DNA of 64,000 nt from Hyphomicrobium sp. D-2 (GCF_029872155.1 NZ_JARXLA010000004.1:1-64000), one strand, 5' to 3'. Positions 36,968 through 46,231 are shown, counted from the stretch's first letter. Translations and numbers: made by a program. Notes: generated by a model not told the origin, from the sequence alone.

Positions 36968-37927
36968 ATGGAACTCGTATCACTGGCCAAGAATCCGCTT
37001 CCAAGCGGAGGCATCGTTGGCACCTTCAGCGGTTATGACGGCGCTGAACTGCGCTTTGCGCGCTGGGATGCAACGCGCCATCCACGTCGCGGCACAGTGT
37101 GCCTGTTTCCCGGCCGGGCCGAGTTTATCGAAAAGTATTTCGAGGTGATCGCCGACTTGCGTCGTCGCGGATTTGCTGTTGCAACGCTGGACTGGCGTGG
37201 GCAGGGCGGATCGCAGCGCATGCTGGCAAATCCGCGCAAGGGCCATGTGCGCGGCTTCTGGGAATATGACCGCGACCTCGTTCGCTTCATGAAGGACGTG
37301 GTGCTGCCGGATTGTCCGCCGCCGTTCATCGGGCTCGGTCATTCGATGGGCGGCAACATCCTGTTGCGTAATGCCACGATGCCAGGGCTTTGGTTCGAGC
37401 GGATTATCCTGACGGCGCCGATGATCGCCATATCCGAGGCGACGTTAGGCACCACTACCGCCAAGGCGCGCATTTACGCCGAGCTGGCATCGCAGCTTGG
37501 CATGTTCACGGCCTACGTGCCGGGCGGGTCGGACGAGCTCTATTCCACGCAGAAGTTCGACGGCAACGTGCTGACGTCCGACCACGAGCGTTGGCTGCGC
37601 ACCAAGGCCGTGCTGGAGCAGGCGCCCGGGCTGGGTCTTGGCTCGCCCACGGTTGGCTGGCTGCGCAGTGCGTTGCGGTCCTGCCGGATGCTCTGTGGTC
37701 ACGACTATGCCGGTCGGATCAATGTGCCCTTGCTGCTGTTTGCCTCCGGCAACGACAAGCTGGTTTCCACGCGCGCCATCGAGGACTTTGCCGTCCGGGC
37801 CAAGCTGTCGTCGTGCATTCTTATGCCGGGCGCGCAGCACGAGATCCTGCAGGAGAACGACACGGTCCGGCTGCGCTTCTGGGCTGCGTTCGACGCCTAT
37901 ATGGGCGTCGAGGAGCCGGGGGCGTGA
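36968..37927 (+). CDS. Alpha/beta hydrolase, lysophospholipase/monoacylglycerol lipase-like
   Basis: A 319-residue hydrolase of the PldB/monoacylglycerol lipase type. TVCLFPGRAEFIEKYFEVI provides the oxyanion region, LDWRGQGGSQR is the family signature, GLGHSMGGN holds the nucleophile Ser, ASGNDKLVS the Asp and GAQHEILQE the His. No signal peptide is visible, so it is probably cytoplasmic and acts on lysophospholipids or monoglycerides. The substrate is inferred from family resemblance. A small CTGGCC/GGCCAG hairpin follows the stop, before the convergent hisN gene. Confidence 0.9.
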   Translation: MELVSLAKNPLPSGGIVGTFSGYDGAELRFARWDATRHPRRGTVCLFPGRAEFIEKYFEVIADLRRRGFAVATLDWRGQGGSQRMLANPRKGHVRGFWEYDRDLVRFMKDVVLPDCPPPFIGLGHSMGGNILLRNATMPGLWFERIILTAPMIAISEATLGTTTAKARIYAELASQLGMFTAYVPGGSDELYSTQKFDGNVLTSDHERWLRTKAVLEQAPGLGLGSPTVGWLRSALRSCRMLCGHDYAGRINVPLLLFASGNDKLVSTRAIEDFAVRAKLSSCILMPGAQHEILQENDTVRLRFWAAFDAYMGVEEPGA

Positions 37928-37954
37928 ACTGGCCTGAAGTGGCCAGGCGGGCGA

Positions 37955-38773
37955 TCAGCCCGCAGCGAGAACAGCCATGGCCTTGGCATGCAATTCCGGG
38001 TCGCCGGCCGCGAGGATGCGTCCGCCTTCGGTGGCCGGGCGGCCGTCCCAGGTGGTGATGACGCCGCCAGCGCCTTCGATGATCGGTATCAGCGCGACGA
38101 TGTCGTAGGGCTTCAGTCCGGCTTCGACGACCAGATCCACGTGCCCGGCCGCCAGCATGCGGTAGCCGTAGCAGTCGCCGCTATAGCGGGTCATGCGAAC
38201 GCGGGGGCGCAGGGCAGCAAAGCCGGCCGCCTCCTCGCCCGCTGCAAAGAGCTCCGGATGGGTGGAGGTGAGAATGGCCTGATCGAGGTCGGAGCAGGTG
38301 CGGGTGCGGAGCTGTCGCTCGCCATCCGGGGAACGGCCAAAGCTGCCGCTCTCGTCGGACCAGAACCGCTCGCGGGTGAATGGCTGATCCATCATGCCCA
38401 GCACCGGCGTGTTGCCGTCCATCAATCCAATCAGGGTGCCCCATAGTGGCCAGCCCATAATAAAGGCGCGGGTGCCGTCGATTGGATCGACCACCCAACG
38501 CAGGCGCGCATCGGGATTGCGCGTGCCGTGCTCCTCGCCGACGAAACCATGCTCCGGCCAGTGGGCGGCAACGAGATCGCTGATCACCTTTTCGGCGCCG
38601 CGGTCAGCTGCGGTAACGGGGTCAAATGCGCCGTCGCCACCCTTGTCAGCGACACTGATGGGCGCGCGAAAGTATGGGCGGATGGCCGCACCGGATGCGT
38701 CCGCCAGACTATGTGCAAAATCGACATAACGGCGAAGTTGGCTTTGAGATGGGATTGTCACAGTATTAGCCAC
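37955..38773 (-). CDS. hisN: Histidinol-phosphatase (inositol monophosphatase family)
   Basis: A 272-residue Mg-dependent phosphatase. Metal-ligand motifs are GFVGEEHGT and WVVDPIDGTRAFIMGWPLWG, with the C-terminal GLKPYDIVALIPIIEGAGG. The GWPLWGTLIGL wording fits the HisN subgroup that dephosphorylates histidinol phosphate in actinobacteria and alphaproteobacteria rather than generic inositol monophosphatases, but the distinction by eye is moderate. Length is normal. No other his gene is nearby. The region upstream carries the tandem sRNAs. Confidence 0.85.
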   Translation of the reverse strand: MANTVTIPSQSQLRRYVDFAHSLADASGAAIRPYFRAPISVADKGGDGAFDPVTAADRGAEKVISDLVAAHWPEHGFVGEEHGTRNPDARLRWVVDPIDGTRAFIMGWPLWGTLIGLMDGNTPVLGMMDQPFTRERFWSDESGSFGRSPDGERQLRTRTCSDLDQAILTSTHPELFAAGEEAAGFAALRPRVRMTRYSGDCYGYRMLAAGHVDLVVEAGLKPYDIVALIPIIEGAGGVITTWDGRPATEGGRILAAGDPELHAKAMAVLAAG

Positions 38774-38959
38774 GCTCCTTGGCAGTCATAATGCAGTAAA
38801 ATTGGCGCTTAAATGACGCTTAGACATACTGTGTAGTGCAGTTGTTTCATGTTGTGGCCTAAATCCGCCAACTGTTGCGGCCTTGATACAGAGTAACTGT
38901 AATGCGCGACCAATTCGCCCTCGTTGGTTGATGGGCAGGCCGAACCGGCTCATATCTCG

Positions 38960-39055
38960 ATAGCGCGGTAGCGTTGGTCGATCCAGGCTACCGTATTGCC
39001 CACTTGGGCGTTTCCTCCCTAGACTTGGGCCGTTCGCATGCGAACGGCCTTTTTT
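38960..39055 (+). ncRNA. AbcR/ar15-like sRNA, copy 1
   Basis: A stem CGGTAGC/GCTACCG (38966-38993), then a GCCC/GGGC mini-hairpin, then the single-stranded GTTTCCTCCC motif that resembles the anti-Shine-Dalgarno targeting sites of AbcR sRNAs, then a strong terminator GGCCGTTCG/CGAACGGCC with six T (39028-39055). A 34-base block (39003-39036) is identical to 39429-39462. The 5' end is estimated from structure. AbcR RNAs are Hfq-dependent repressors of ABC transporter mRNAs in rhizobia and typically occur as tandem siblings. Confidence 0.75.
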
Positions 39056-39389
39056 CCTGCCCAAAACGCTTCAAGTCATCTTGTCACTTTGTGCAGAGCC
39101 TATGTCGAGCTCGCCGAATGACACTTTCTTTGCCGCTATCGCGCTCAATAAAACAGACGCAAATGGCCTGATGTTGCGCGGGCACGCAGCGAAAGCTTGT
39201 GTATTGAGCAGTGGAATTGAGTTTTCACTCGCTTTTCTGCTCATATCCCTTTGTTTGGGCTCGCCCTATTTACGGTTTTGGCACTTGCTGCTGTCATTAT
39301 AGGCAAACTGCTAATGCGATCTCTGATTTTGGTGGATCAGCCATGCAGAAAACGCAGTTGTCTTTGTTGCGGCGCACTAGTAGTTTTGC

Positions 39390-39483
39390 GATGCGACATG
39401 ATGAGCTCTGCTCTCTGTCGTAGCCCTCCTTGGGCGTTTCCTCCCTAGACTTGGGCCGTTCGTGATCCGAACGGCCCTTTTTT
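39390..39483 (+). ncRNA. AbcR/ar15-like sRNA, copy 2
   Basis: This has the same plan as copy 1: a first stem GCGACA/TGTCGT (39393-39421) with a different sequence, a GCCC/GGGC mini-hairpin, the identical GTTTCCTCCC targeting motif, and a terminator GGGCCGTTCG/CGAACGGCCC followed by six T (39453-39483). The divergent 5' stem with an identical core suggests sibling RNAs with overlapping targets. The rest of 38774-39783 has no convincing gene. Confidence 0.75.
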
Positions 39484-39783
39484 CTTGCCAATTTCACAAT
39501 GCGGCACAATCGCCCAGCAAAAGCGACTGGTTTGATGTCAGTCATGTTGGGGTTGGTGACATGTCGCAAGTGATGACATCGATCAATTGACCGACCAGAT
39601 CGATCGTCAAGATGCGAAATGCTGCGGCGCAGCAAGGTGCTTTTTGCATGGCTGGAATAAGTATTGCAGCCATTGCGCATATGGCTTCACCGGCCTGCTA
39701 TCGCCGGCCGGGCCCATGGGCAAGCCGACAATACCTGCACATAAGCCATCGCCTGAGAACACTGGTCACAAAAGCTGCGAAAC

Positions 39784-40683
39784 TTATTCAGCTGCGGCGC
39801 GATATTCCAGCATTGCTGGCAATTCGTTCAATAGAGGCACAGCCAAAGTCTGCAAATCTCTTTGCAGCGTCGCGAAGCTCTTCTTGAGCCGCAAGGTGCG
39901 CTCATCAATGTAAAGGCCGCGATTGATCTCAATCTGCACGGCGTGGACGTTGCGGGCGGGGCGCCCGTAATGTTCGGTGATGTAACCGCCAGCATAGGGG
40001 CGGTTCATGTGCACTTTGTAGCCGAGATTGGTGAGCGTATCGCGCAGGAAGCGCGAGATTTTATTGTCGGCCGAGGCACCGAAGCGATCGCCCAGCACAA
40101 TATCCGGCCTTGGTCCGCCGAACGATGCCATCGAAGATGACGGCATCGAATGGCAGTCAATCAGGATCGCATAGCCAAACTGCTGCCGTGTCGTTTCCAC
40201 CAGCTCGCAAAGGGCGGCATGGAAGGGAATGTAGAGCTGTTGCACCCGTGCCAGCGCGTCGGCGAGTGAAATCTTGTGGCGGTAGATTTCTTCGCCGTCG
40301 GCAACAATGCGCGCGATGGTGCCGAGGCCGCCTGCGACGCGGACCGATTGCGTGTTCGCATAGTCCGGCAGTGGCTCATCAAAGATCTCGGGGTCGAACT
40401 CATAGGGTTCGCGGTTGACGTCCAGGAATGCGCGCGGAAATCGCGCGGAGATAAGCGGCACGCCAAGCTCTGCAACCGGAGCGATCAACTCATCGACGAA
40501 ACAGTCTTCAGATTTTCGCAGGCATAACGGGGTCAGCCGCGATTGCGCGATGAAGCTCTGCGGATAGATGCGGCCTGAATGGGGTGAGCAGAATACAAAC
40601 GGCGCGACCTGGCGCTCTGGCTCGCTGATCGTGTAGGGCGGCAGTAATTCCGCCGGTATTATTGGGATGTCGCGGGCAGGCAT
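39784..40683 (-). CDS. N-formylglutamate amidohydrolase
   Basis: A 299-residue member of the N-formylglutamate amidohydrolase family (FGase), zinc hydrolases of histidine degradation, although many members have unknown substrates. VFCSPHSGRIYP and FVDELIAPVAELG are typical near the N-terminus, and LIDCHSMPSS and VQIEINRGLY carry metal or substrate residues. ATG 40683 is preferred over an upstream start because a purine-rich GAGAGAG lies ahead of it. It is divergent from cpdR, a pairing common in alphaproteobacteria. A second family member lies at 45350. Confidence 0.9.
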   Translation of the reverse strand: MPARDIPIIPAELLPPYTISEPERQVAPFVFCSPHSGRIYPQSFIAQSRLTPLCLRKSEDCFVDELIAPVAELGVPLISARFPRAFLDVNREPYEFDPEIFDEPLPDYANTQSVRVAGGLGTIARIVADGEEIYRHKISLADALARVQQLYIPFHAALCELVETTRQQFGYAILIDCHSMPSSSMASFGGPRPDIVLGDRFGASADNKISRFLRDTLTNLGYKVHMNRPYAGGYITEHYGRPARNVHAVQIEINRGLYIDERTLRLKKSFATLQRDLQTLAVPLLNELPAMLEYRAAAE

Positions 40684-40994
40684 GCTTTTTGCGAGGTCTC
40701 TCTCCGAAGTGATCGGAAGCCTACATGGGCCTAACACTGCCCGCCGGACAGATTTCGTATGCTCAAAAAACGCGCTGTCGGGACAATGCGTCCCAACTCT
40801 TATCGTCAGCCTTGCTCACTGTGCCAAGGTCGTCTCAATATGTCCACTGGGGGACAGTAAGCTAGCAGTCTTGCTGGAGGGGGAGGGCTCTGTTTTGCGG
40901 GCCAAGTTCACCTCCCGTTTACCGTAGTAGAACCAAAGTCGCGCCGATGCAGACATTCGGCCGACGCGTCGAACCGATAGTTCCAGAGTAATCA
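40684..40994. other. Divergent intergenic region upstream of cpdR
   Basis: 311 bases between the N-formylglutamate amidohydrolase gene and cpdR. A small TGTCC/GGACA hairpin lies at about 40839-40855. No ORF with coding character was found; promoters for both genes are expected. Confidence 0.45.
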
Positions 40995-41381
40995 ATGACC
41001 GCAAAGCCTTCCAGCGTAACGCTTTCCCGCATCCTTCTCGCCGAAGACGATGATTCGATGCGTGGCTTCCTTGTCCGGGCTCTCAAAAAGGCCGGCTACG
41101 ATGTCATCGCCTTCCCGAATGGCGAGGACGCCTTTGAGCGGCTTAAGACCGAGCCATTCACGCTTCTGCTCACAGATATCGTCATGCCGAAGATGGATGG
41201 CATCGAACTGGCGCGCCGGGCCAGCGAACTCGATCCCGATCTCAAGATCATGTTCATCACCGGGTTTGCGGCCGTTATTCTCAATAACGACGAGGCTGCG
41301 CCCAAGGATGCGCGGGTGCTGTCAAAGCCGTTCCATCTCAAGGATCTCGTCCGCGAGGTCGACCGTCTGCTGGCGGCCTGA
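40995..41381 (+). CDS. cpdR: Single-domain response regulator CpdR
   Basis: A 128-residue stand-alone receiver that, when unphosphorylated, helps deliver cell-cycle proteins such as CtrA to the ClpXP protease. ILLAEDDDSMR has the acidic pocket, LLTDIVMPKMDG the phospho-acceptor Asp61, FITGFAA the Thr, and VLSKPFHLKDLV the Lys. There is no output domain, and the length matches CpdR. Its divergence from an N-formylglutamate amidohydrolase gene is conserved context in the class. The tRNA-Val gene follows. Confidence 0.92.
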   Translation: MTAKPSSVTLSRILLAEDDDSMRGFLVRALKKAGYDVIAFPNGEDAFERLKTEPFTLLLTDIVMPKMDGIELARRASELDPDLKIMFITGFAAVILNNDEAAPKDARVLSKPFHLKDLVREVDRLLAA

Positions 41382-41551
41382 ACGCGACCTCACGCCGCGT
41401 CTGGGATTGTCCCGATCGATCGGAATGAGGTTTTCCGATCAAATAATGTCTGGAGCCAATCCGAGCTCTCACAAAAAATGGATTGGCTCGAGGTAATCTT
41501 CTCAAACACTATTGACCTTGGCGGGGGCATCAGCCTAGAAACCCGCCTCTG

Positions 41552-41626
41552 GGGCACTTAGCTCAGCGGTAGAGCACTACCTTGACATGGTAGGGGTCAG
41601 AGGTTCGATCCCTCTAGTGCCCACCA
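41552..41626 (+). tRNA. tRNA-Val (anticodon GAC)
   Basis: Acceptor arms GGGCACT and AGTGCCC, a D-arm with AGCTCAGCGGTAGAGC, anticodon stem CTACC/GGTAG with loop TTGACAT (anticodon GAC), a T-arm with GGTTCGATCCC, and an encoded CCA end. It stands 22 bases before rpmJ. Confidence 0.97.
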
Positions 41627-41648
41627 TTCACTTTTGATTGGTGTGGAA

Positions 41649-41774
41649 ATGAAAGTCCGGAACTCGTTGAAGTCACTGCGTACCCGTCATCGCGCCAACC
41701 GTCTGGTTCGTCGCAAGGGCAAGGTGTACATCATCAATAAGGTGCAGCGTCGTTTCAAGGCACGTCAGGGCTAA
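41649..41774 (+). CDS. rpmJ: 50S ribosomal protein L36
   Basis: A 41-residue ribosomal protein starting [15 protein letters not shown] and ending [10 protein letters not shown]. It is the zinc-free type: the Cys and His ligands of the classical L36 are absent, and [12 protein letters not shown] replaces the metal-binding segment. This form is normal in alphaproteobacteria. A GTGTGGAA site precedes the ATG directly after the tRNA-Val gene. Confidence 0.97.
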   Translation: MKVRNSLKSLRTRHRANRLVRRKGKVYIINKVQRRFKARQG

Positions 41775-41830
41775 GGCTTTTCCGCAAGTCACGCTTTGAC
41801 GCTGCCTTTGTCGCATCCTATGTTGAAGGG

Positions 41831-42571
41831 ATGCGCAAGTTTCGATCCCTCGCCACCGCCTCCGTTGTCGCCTTAGGCCTGCCGCTTATTGCCGGGCCTC
41901 TCGTTGCGCAGGATGGCATGCCATCGCTTCACACAGGTGATGGAGCATTACCCGGCATTGAGGGGTTGAAGCCGCTTCCTGCACCCAGGAGCATTTCGCC
42001 ATCGGCGCCGAGTGGTCCGGCCGCCGGGCTTCCGGCTGGAAAAATGCCTCCGCCGACCGACGGCGTCGCGCAGCCTATTCCTCAAACGCGTGAGGAGCTG
42101 CTGGCCGAGCTGCTGGATCTCCTCGCTAAATCACCGAACTCCACCGAGGCAGCCCCTATCGCCGAAGCTGTCGAGGGCCTCTGGCTGCAGAGCGACAGTG
42201 ATACCGTTTCGCTGCTGATGAGCCGCGCTGCCAAGGCCATCAATGACGAGAACAACGATCTGGCGCTCAAGTTTCTGGATGCGGTGATTGAGATCTCGCC
42301 CGATTTCGCCGAGGGCTGGAACCGGCGCGCCTATGTCTATTTCCTTGAAAACGACTACGACAACGCGATGAACGACCTGCGCCGCACGCTGGCGCTGGAG
42401 CCCAAGCACTTCAAAGCCCTGGAGGGGCTGGCCCGCATCATGAACGAGAGCGGGCAGAAAAAGGCTGCGTTGCAGGCCTATCGAGAAGTGCTGAAGATCA
42501 ATCCCAACTACGACAAGGCCAAGAAGATGGTCGACGACCTTTCGGTTGAGGTCGAGGGCCGCGGCATCTGA
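41831..42571 (+). CDS. Exported TPR-repeat protein
   Basis: A 246-residue protein with a signal peptide (ASVVALGLPLIAGPLVA) and a Pro-rich linker to about residue 85. Tetratricopeptide repeats follow: ALKFLDAVIEISPDFAEGW, YVYFLENDYDNAMNDLRR and an ALEPKHFKALEG repeat, then GQKKAALQAYREVLKINPNY. The domain is a protein-interaction scaffold in the periplasm or at the envelope; its partner is unknown. Confidence 0.85.
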   Translation: MRKFRSLATASVVALGLPLIAGPLVAQDGMPSLHTGDGALPGIEGLKPLPAPRSISPSAPSGPAAGLPAGKMPPPTDGVAQPIPQTREELLAELLDLLAKSPNSTEAAPIAEAVEGLWLQSDSDTVSLLMSRAAKAINDENNDLALKFLDAVIEISPDFAEGWNRRAYVYFLENDYDNAMNDLRRTLALEPKHFKALEGLARIMNESGQKKAALQAYREVLKINPNYDKAKKMVDDLSVEVEGRGI

Positions 42572-43011
42572 CGGCTTGCTCGCTGGCCGCAGCAAGGTGC
42601 CGAGCGGACGTGCTCAATCCGCGTAGCGTCCGCAGCCAGTATTGCGAAAAATTCCTGACGTGATGATGGGCCGATGCCGTCGGTAACAGCGGTGCCCCGC
42701 GGCTAGGCTGATGTGCGGCTGGCCGGGTGTGTGTCAGCCGATGCGTGCTGCAGCAGCGCTCTGACACCTTGTTTCGGGAGCGCGCCAAGCTGTGTCCGCG
42801 CCGGGTCCAAGCAGGGCTGTGGGGGTGCTCGGTCGCCGCCACCAACGCAGAGCTCGATTGCTGTCTGAAGCAATTGTTACGGCTGCCTGCTCGCCGAGGG
42901 CGGACTTCCGCGATCGACAATCAGCAACAGCCGCAAATAAAAACGGCACCATCGCAGCGCATTGCGATGGTGCCGTTTGATCTTCTTGAATTGACGCCCG
43001 GCAGCGGCCGA
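42572..43011. other. Intergenic between TPR gene and pyk 3' end
   Basis: The genes converge across 440 bases. Apart from the pyk terminator at 42941-42978 I see no gene, RNA or repeat. Confidence 0.5.
42941..42978 (-). terminator. Rho-independent terminator of pyk
   Basis: AAACGGCACCATCGCA and TGCGATGGTGCCGTTT form a perfect 16-bp stem. On the minus strand the stem is followed by a further T and ATTTGCGG. It lies 33 bases after the pyk stop. Confidence 0.85.
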
Positions 43012-44457
43012 TCAGCGGACTTCCGCGATCGGGGCGCCGTTTTCATCCACGAAGGCAATGCGGATCATGTTGGTGGCGCCGGGCGAGCCGAAGGGCACGC
43101 CAGCGGTGATCAGCACCCCGCAGTTGGGCTGCACGAAGCCCTCGTCGAACGCGATGCGGCAGGCCTTGCTGACCATGTCTGTCAGTGTGGCCGGATCAGC
43201 TGTCATCACCGATTGTATACCCCAGACCAGCGAAAGGCGCCGGGCCGTGGACTCGATAGGTGTCAGGCCCATGATCGGCAGGCCGGGACGTTCGCGCGTG
43301 ACGCGCAGCGCTGTCGAGCCGGTGGCGGTGTAGCAAACGATAGCCGATAGCTTCACGGTGTCGGCAATGGCGTGGGCCGCAGCAGCGATTGCGTCGGCGC
43401 CCGTGGGCTGCGGCGTGGTGTGCGTAGCGTGCACCATCGCGTCGTAGCTCGGATCGGATTCCACCTCGATGGCGATGCGGTCCATCATCTGGATCGCCTC
43501 GATCGGGAACTGACCGATCGCCGATTCAGCGGAAAGCATCACGGCGTCGGCGCCATCGAACACGGCAGTGGCCACGTCCGAAACCTCAGCGCGCGTCGGA
43601 ACGGGCGACGAAATCATGCTTTCAAGCATCTGCGTGGCGACGACCACCGGCTTGCCGGCGGCGCGAGCCTTGCGCGTGATCTGCTTCTGCAACCCGGGTA
43701 CGCGCTCAACCGGCATCTCAACGCCGAGGTCGCCGCGCGCAACCATGATGCCGTCCGATGCAGCGATGATGGCGTCGAGATCTCCGATCGCCGATGGCTT
43801 TTCGATCTTGGACAGCAGCGCTGCGCGATCGCCCACGATCTCGCGCACGTTGAGAACATCTTCGGCGCGCTGAATGAACGAGAGTGCGATCCAGTCGACG
43901 CCGAGCTTCAGCACGTGCGCCAGATCCGCACGGTCCTTCTCGGTCAGCGGACCGATCGGAAGCAGCGTATCGGGCAGGCTGATGCCCTTGCGGCTACCAA
44001 GCGAGCCGCCAACAATCACTTCAGCGGTGATGACGTCCTTGGTCTTTTCCGTAACGCGCATGCGCAGCTTGCCATCGTCAAGCAGCAGCATGTGGCCCGG
44101 CTCGACGCCCGCGAAGATCTGCGGATGCGGAAGATGTACCGACTCCGACGATCCCGGCTTCTCAGCGCGTTCGAAGCGGAACGTGGCGCCATCGTTGACG
44201 AAGGCGCGACCACCGGCAAATTCGCCGACGCGGAACTTCGGGCCCTGAATGTCGGCAAGCACGCCGATCGGATGCCGATGGCGTTTGGCAACCCAGCGGA
44301 CGGAATTGAGCAGCGCACGCGCGGTGTCGTGCGATGAGTGGCTCATGTTGATGCGAAATACGTCGACGCCAGCCAGAAACAGGCGCTCGATGATTTCAGT
44401 TGCCGAGGTAGCCGGCCCTAGGGTCGCGACGACCTTGACCCTTCTTTGACGTCTCAT
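43012..44457 (-). CDS. pyk: Pyruvate kinase
   Basis: A 481-residue glycolytic enzyme converting phosphoenolpyruvate and ADP to pyruvate and ATP. VVATLGPATSATE and VFRINMSHSSHD open the barrel; the signature IEKPSAIGDLDAII carries the catalytic Lys and the metal-binding Glu; MVARGDLGVEMP and VVVATQMLESM follow. The C-terminal regulatory domain (VCYTATGSTALRVTRERP) is complete. The start codon overlaps the stop of the DUF1036 gene by four bases (ATGA), so the two are translationally coupled; this neighbour pair recurs in alphaproteobacteria. Confidence 0.97.
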   Translation of the reverse strand: MRRQRRVKVVATLGPATSATEIIERLFLAGVDVFRINMSHSSHDTARALLNSVRWVAKRHRHPIGVLADIQGPKFRVGEFAGGRAFVNDGATFRFERAEKPGSSESVHLPHPQIFAGVEPGHMLLLDDGKLRMRVTEKTKDVITAEVIVGGSLGSRKGISLPDTLLPIGPLTEKDRADLAHVLKLGVDWIALSFIQRAEDVLNVREIVGDRAALLSKIEKPSAIGDLDAIIAASDGIMVARGDLGVEMPVERVPGLQKQITRKARAAGKPVVVATQMLESMISSPVPTRAEVSDVATAVFDGADAVMLSAESAIGQFPIEAIQMMDRIAIEVESDPSYDAMVHATHTTPQPTGADAIAAAAHAIADTVKLSAIVCYTATGSTALRVTRERPGLPIMGLTPIESTARRLSLVWGIQSVMTADPATLTDMVSKACRIAFDEGFVQPNCGVLITAGVPFGSPGATNMIRIAFVDENGAPIAEVR

Positions 44458-44996
44458 TTTTCACTCGCCTCGGGGTCGGTGAGGCGGATGGTCCATTCCT
44501 GCGACTCGCCGGTGTCCACTTCAAAAAAACCAGTACGTTTGTGGCCGCGTTGCTGACAATCCTGCACGCCGCGGATGGCAAACGATTTGTCGTCGGTGCA
44601 CATGAAATTGTCACCGGCCCACTCACCACCCCGATCGTAGTCTAGGGCGTGAATGTAAATAAAACGGCTGGGGACAGGACCCTTTAACAGCGTCTCGCAG
44701 GTTTGCGAGGCGATGTTCCACCAGCCTTCGGTAGCCCACCCCGTGGCATCTTGATAGCCAACGGCTACGCCGACGCGGCTTGAGGTGGAGTTGCACAGTT
44801 TGAGATCTGCATATGCGGATGAAGAAAAGACGAGCATGCCGGGGATCAGCACCACACCGGCCAGAAGGCCGGCCCGCTGCAAAAATCCATCTCGGCCCCG
44901 TGATGCCACGCCCGCCCGCTCCGCTCGGTTATGCAGTCCAAACCTGTTCCCCCGCTGCGGCGCCGGTAAAGGCGCCCCATCGCTTCGCCGTTGCAT
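44454..44996 (-). CDS. DUF1036 family exported protein
   Basis: A 180-residue protein with a hydrophobic export segment (LLAGVVLIPGMLVFSSSAYA, about residues 42-62) followed by a DUF1036 domain: LKLCNSTSSRVGVAVGYQD, GWWNIASQTCETLL, and FCVEDK-like FMCTDDKSFAIRG. Conserved Cys residues suggest disulfides in the periplasm. Function is unknown. The true start is uncertain: ATG 44996 has a weak ribosome-binding site, and a GTG nearer the hydrophobic segment is possible. It overlaps pyk by four bases. Confidence 0.8.
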   Translation of the reverse strand: MQRRSDGAPLPAPQRGNRFGLHNRAERAGVASRGRDGFLQRAGLLAGVVLIPGMLVFSSSAYADLKLCNSTSSRVGVAVGYQDATGWATEGWWNIASQTCETLLKGPVPSRFIYIHALDYDRGGEWAGDNFMCTDDKSFAIRGVQDCQQRGHKRTGFFEVDTGESQEWTIRLTDPEASEK

Positions 44997-45349
44997 CGGA
45001 TGTGAGGCTTCCCAGAAAGGCAGGAGGGAAGTGCCGAGTGTCCGAAGCGGACAGGGACAGCACATATTTTGCACGAACTTGGCGGCATTGCGATGGTGTG
45101 GGGAAATAGGGCGTGGGAAATGACAACACCTGGACCGCAGCGTTGGAACGAACCAGCCTGACACCTTTGATCGCCGGGCTCTGACGTGTGCCCAAAATCT
45201 CGGTACAGTCCGCCGAACCAGCGGTTACTGCCATTGAAATTCCCCATGCAAGTTCTCAATGGTTGGTTTGCTCAATCGGCTCGCCTGCGTCAAGCGGCGC
45301 ACCGACGCGGGTAGTTTCGATTCACCGCTTCCGAGGCTATATTAGAGAT

Positions 45350-46231
45350 ATGTTGCACCTCGATGGCTGCGGGCCATCTGCGCTCGCCGTTTCACCCGAC
45401 CCTGAAAGCTACGAGCTGATCCCTGGCAGGGATGATGCCGGTTTGATCGTGCTGTGCGATCACGCCACCAACATCATCCCCGAGGGCTATGGTTCGCTCG
45501 GCCTGCCCGCCGCTGAACTGCAGCGCCATATTGCCTACGATATTGGCGCCGCCGCCGTGACGAAGCATCTGGCTTCACGCCTGAGTGTGCCGGCCATTTT
45601 GACGCGGTTTTCCCGGCTGCTGATCGATCCCAACCGCGGACTCGATGACCCGACGCTGGTAATGCGCATCTCCGATGGCGCGGTTATCGCTGGCAACCGG
45701 CACCTGGATGAGGCCGAGCGCGAGAAGCGTGTCGGCCAGTACTATGAGCCCTACCATCGGCGCATCGACCAGTTGATCGAGAGCTGCGTGGCTGCAGGCG
45801 TGCCACCGGTACTGCTGTCGGTGCACAGCTTCACCGATAACTGGAAAGGCGTCGCCCGGCCCTGGCACGCGGCAATCCTGTGGGATCGCGACTATCGCTT
45901 TGCCGTGCCGCTGCTGAATGCGCTGCGTACCGATTCGGGCATCGTGGTAGGCGAAAATGAACCCTATGATGGAAAACTTGCGGGCGACAGCATGTGGCGG
46001 CATGGCACGCGTCGCGGACTGGCCCACGCCATCATTGAGATCCGGCAGGATCTGATCACGCATCCGGAGGGCCAGCAGGCCTGGGCGGAGCGGATCGCGC
46101 AAGCCATCGAAAGCATTTTTGCCGAGGCGGAGCGGACCGAGGAATTGCATCAGGTGCGCTACTTCGGCTCCCATACCGATACGGATGAAGCACCGCCCTA
46201 CACCAGTCCAGCTGAAAGGAACGCCCGATGA
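45350..46231 (+). CDS. N-formylglutamate amidohydrolase family protein (second copy)
   Basis: A 293-residue member of the same family as the gene at 39784 but from a different subgroup: LIVLCDHATNIIPEG near the N-terminus, DIGAAAVTKHLASRL, RLLIDPNRG, VLLSVHSFTDNW and an AHAIIEIRQDLI tail. These are the metal and substrate blocks of the family. The start at ATG 45350 follows TTAGAGAT, a weak ribosome-binding site. It overlaps the DUF1244 gene by four bases, implying coupled translation. The true substrate is not established. Confidence 0.88.
   Translation: MLHLDGCGPSALAVSPDPESYELIPGRDDAGLIVLCDHATNIIPEGYGSLGLPAAELQRHIAYDIGAAAVTKHLASRLSVPAILTRFSRLLIDPNRGLDDPTLVMRISDGAVIAGNRHLDEAEREKRVGQYYEPYHRRIDQLIESCVAAGVPPVLLSVHSFTDNWKGVARPWHAAILWDRDYRFAVPLLNALRTDSGIVVGENEPYDGKLAGDSMWRHGTRRGLAHAIIEIRQDLITHPEGQQAWAERIAQAIESIFAEAERTEELHQVRYFGSHTDTDEAPPYTSPAERNAR

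Noticed and set aside
43372-44337. A 321-codon plus-strand open frame
   Set aside because: It is the complement of pyk and has no coding signals of its own.
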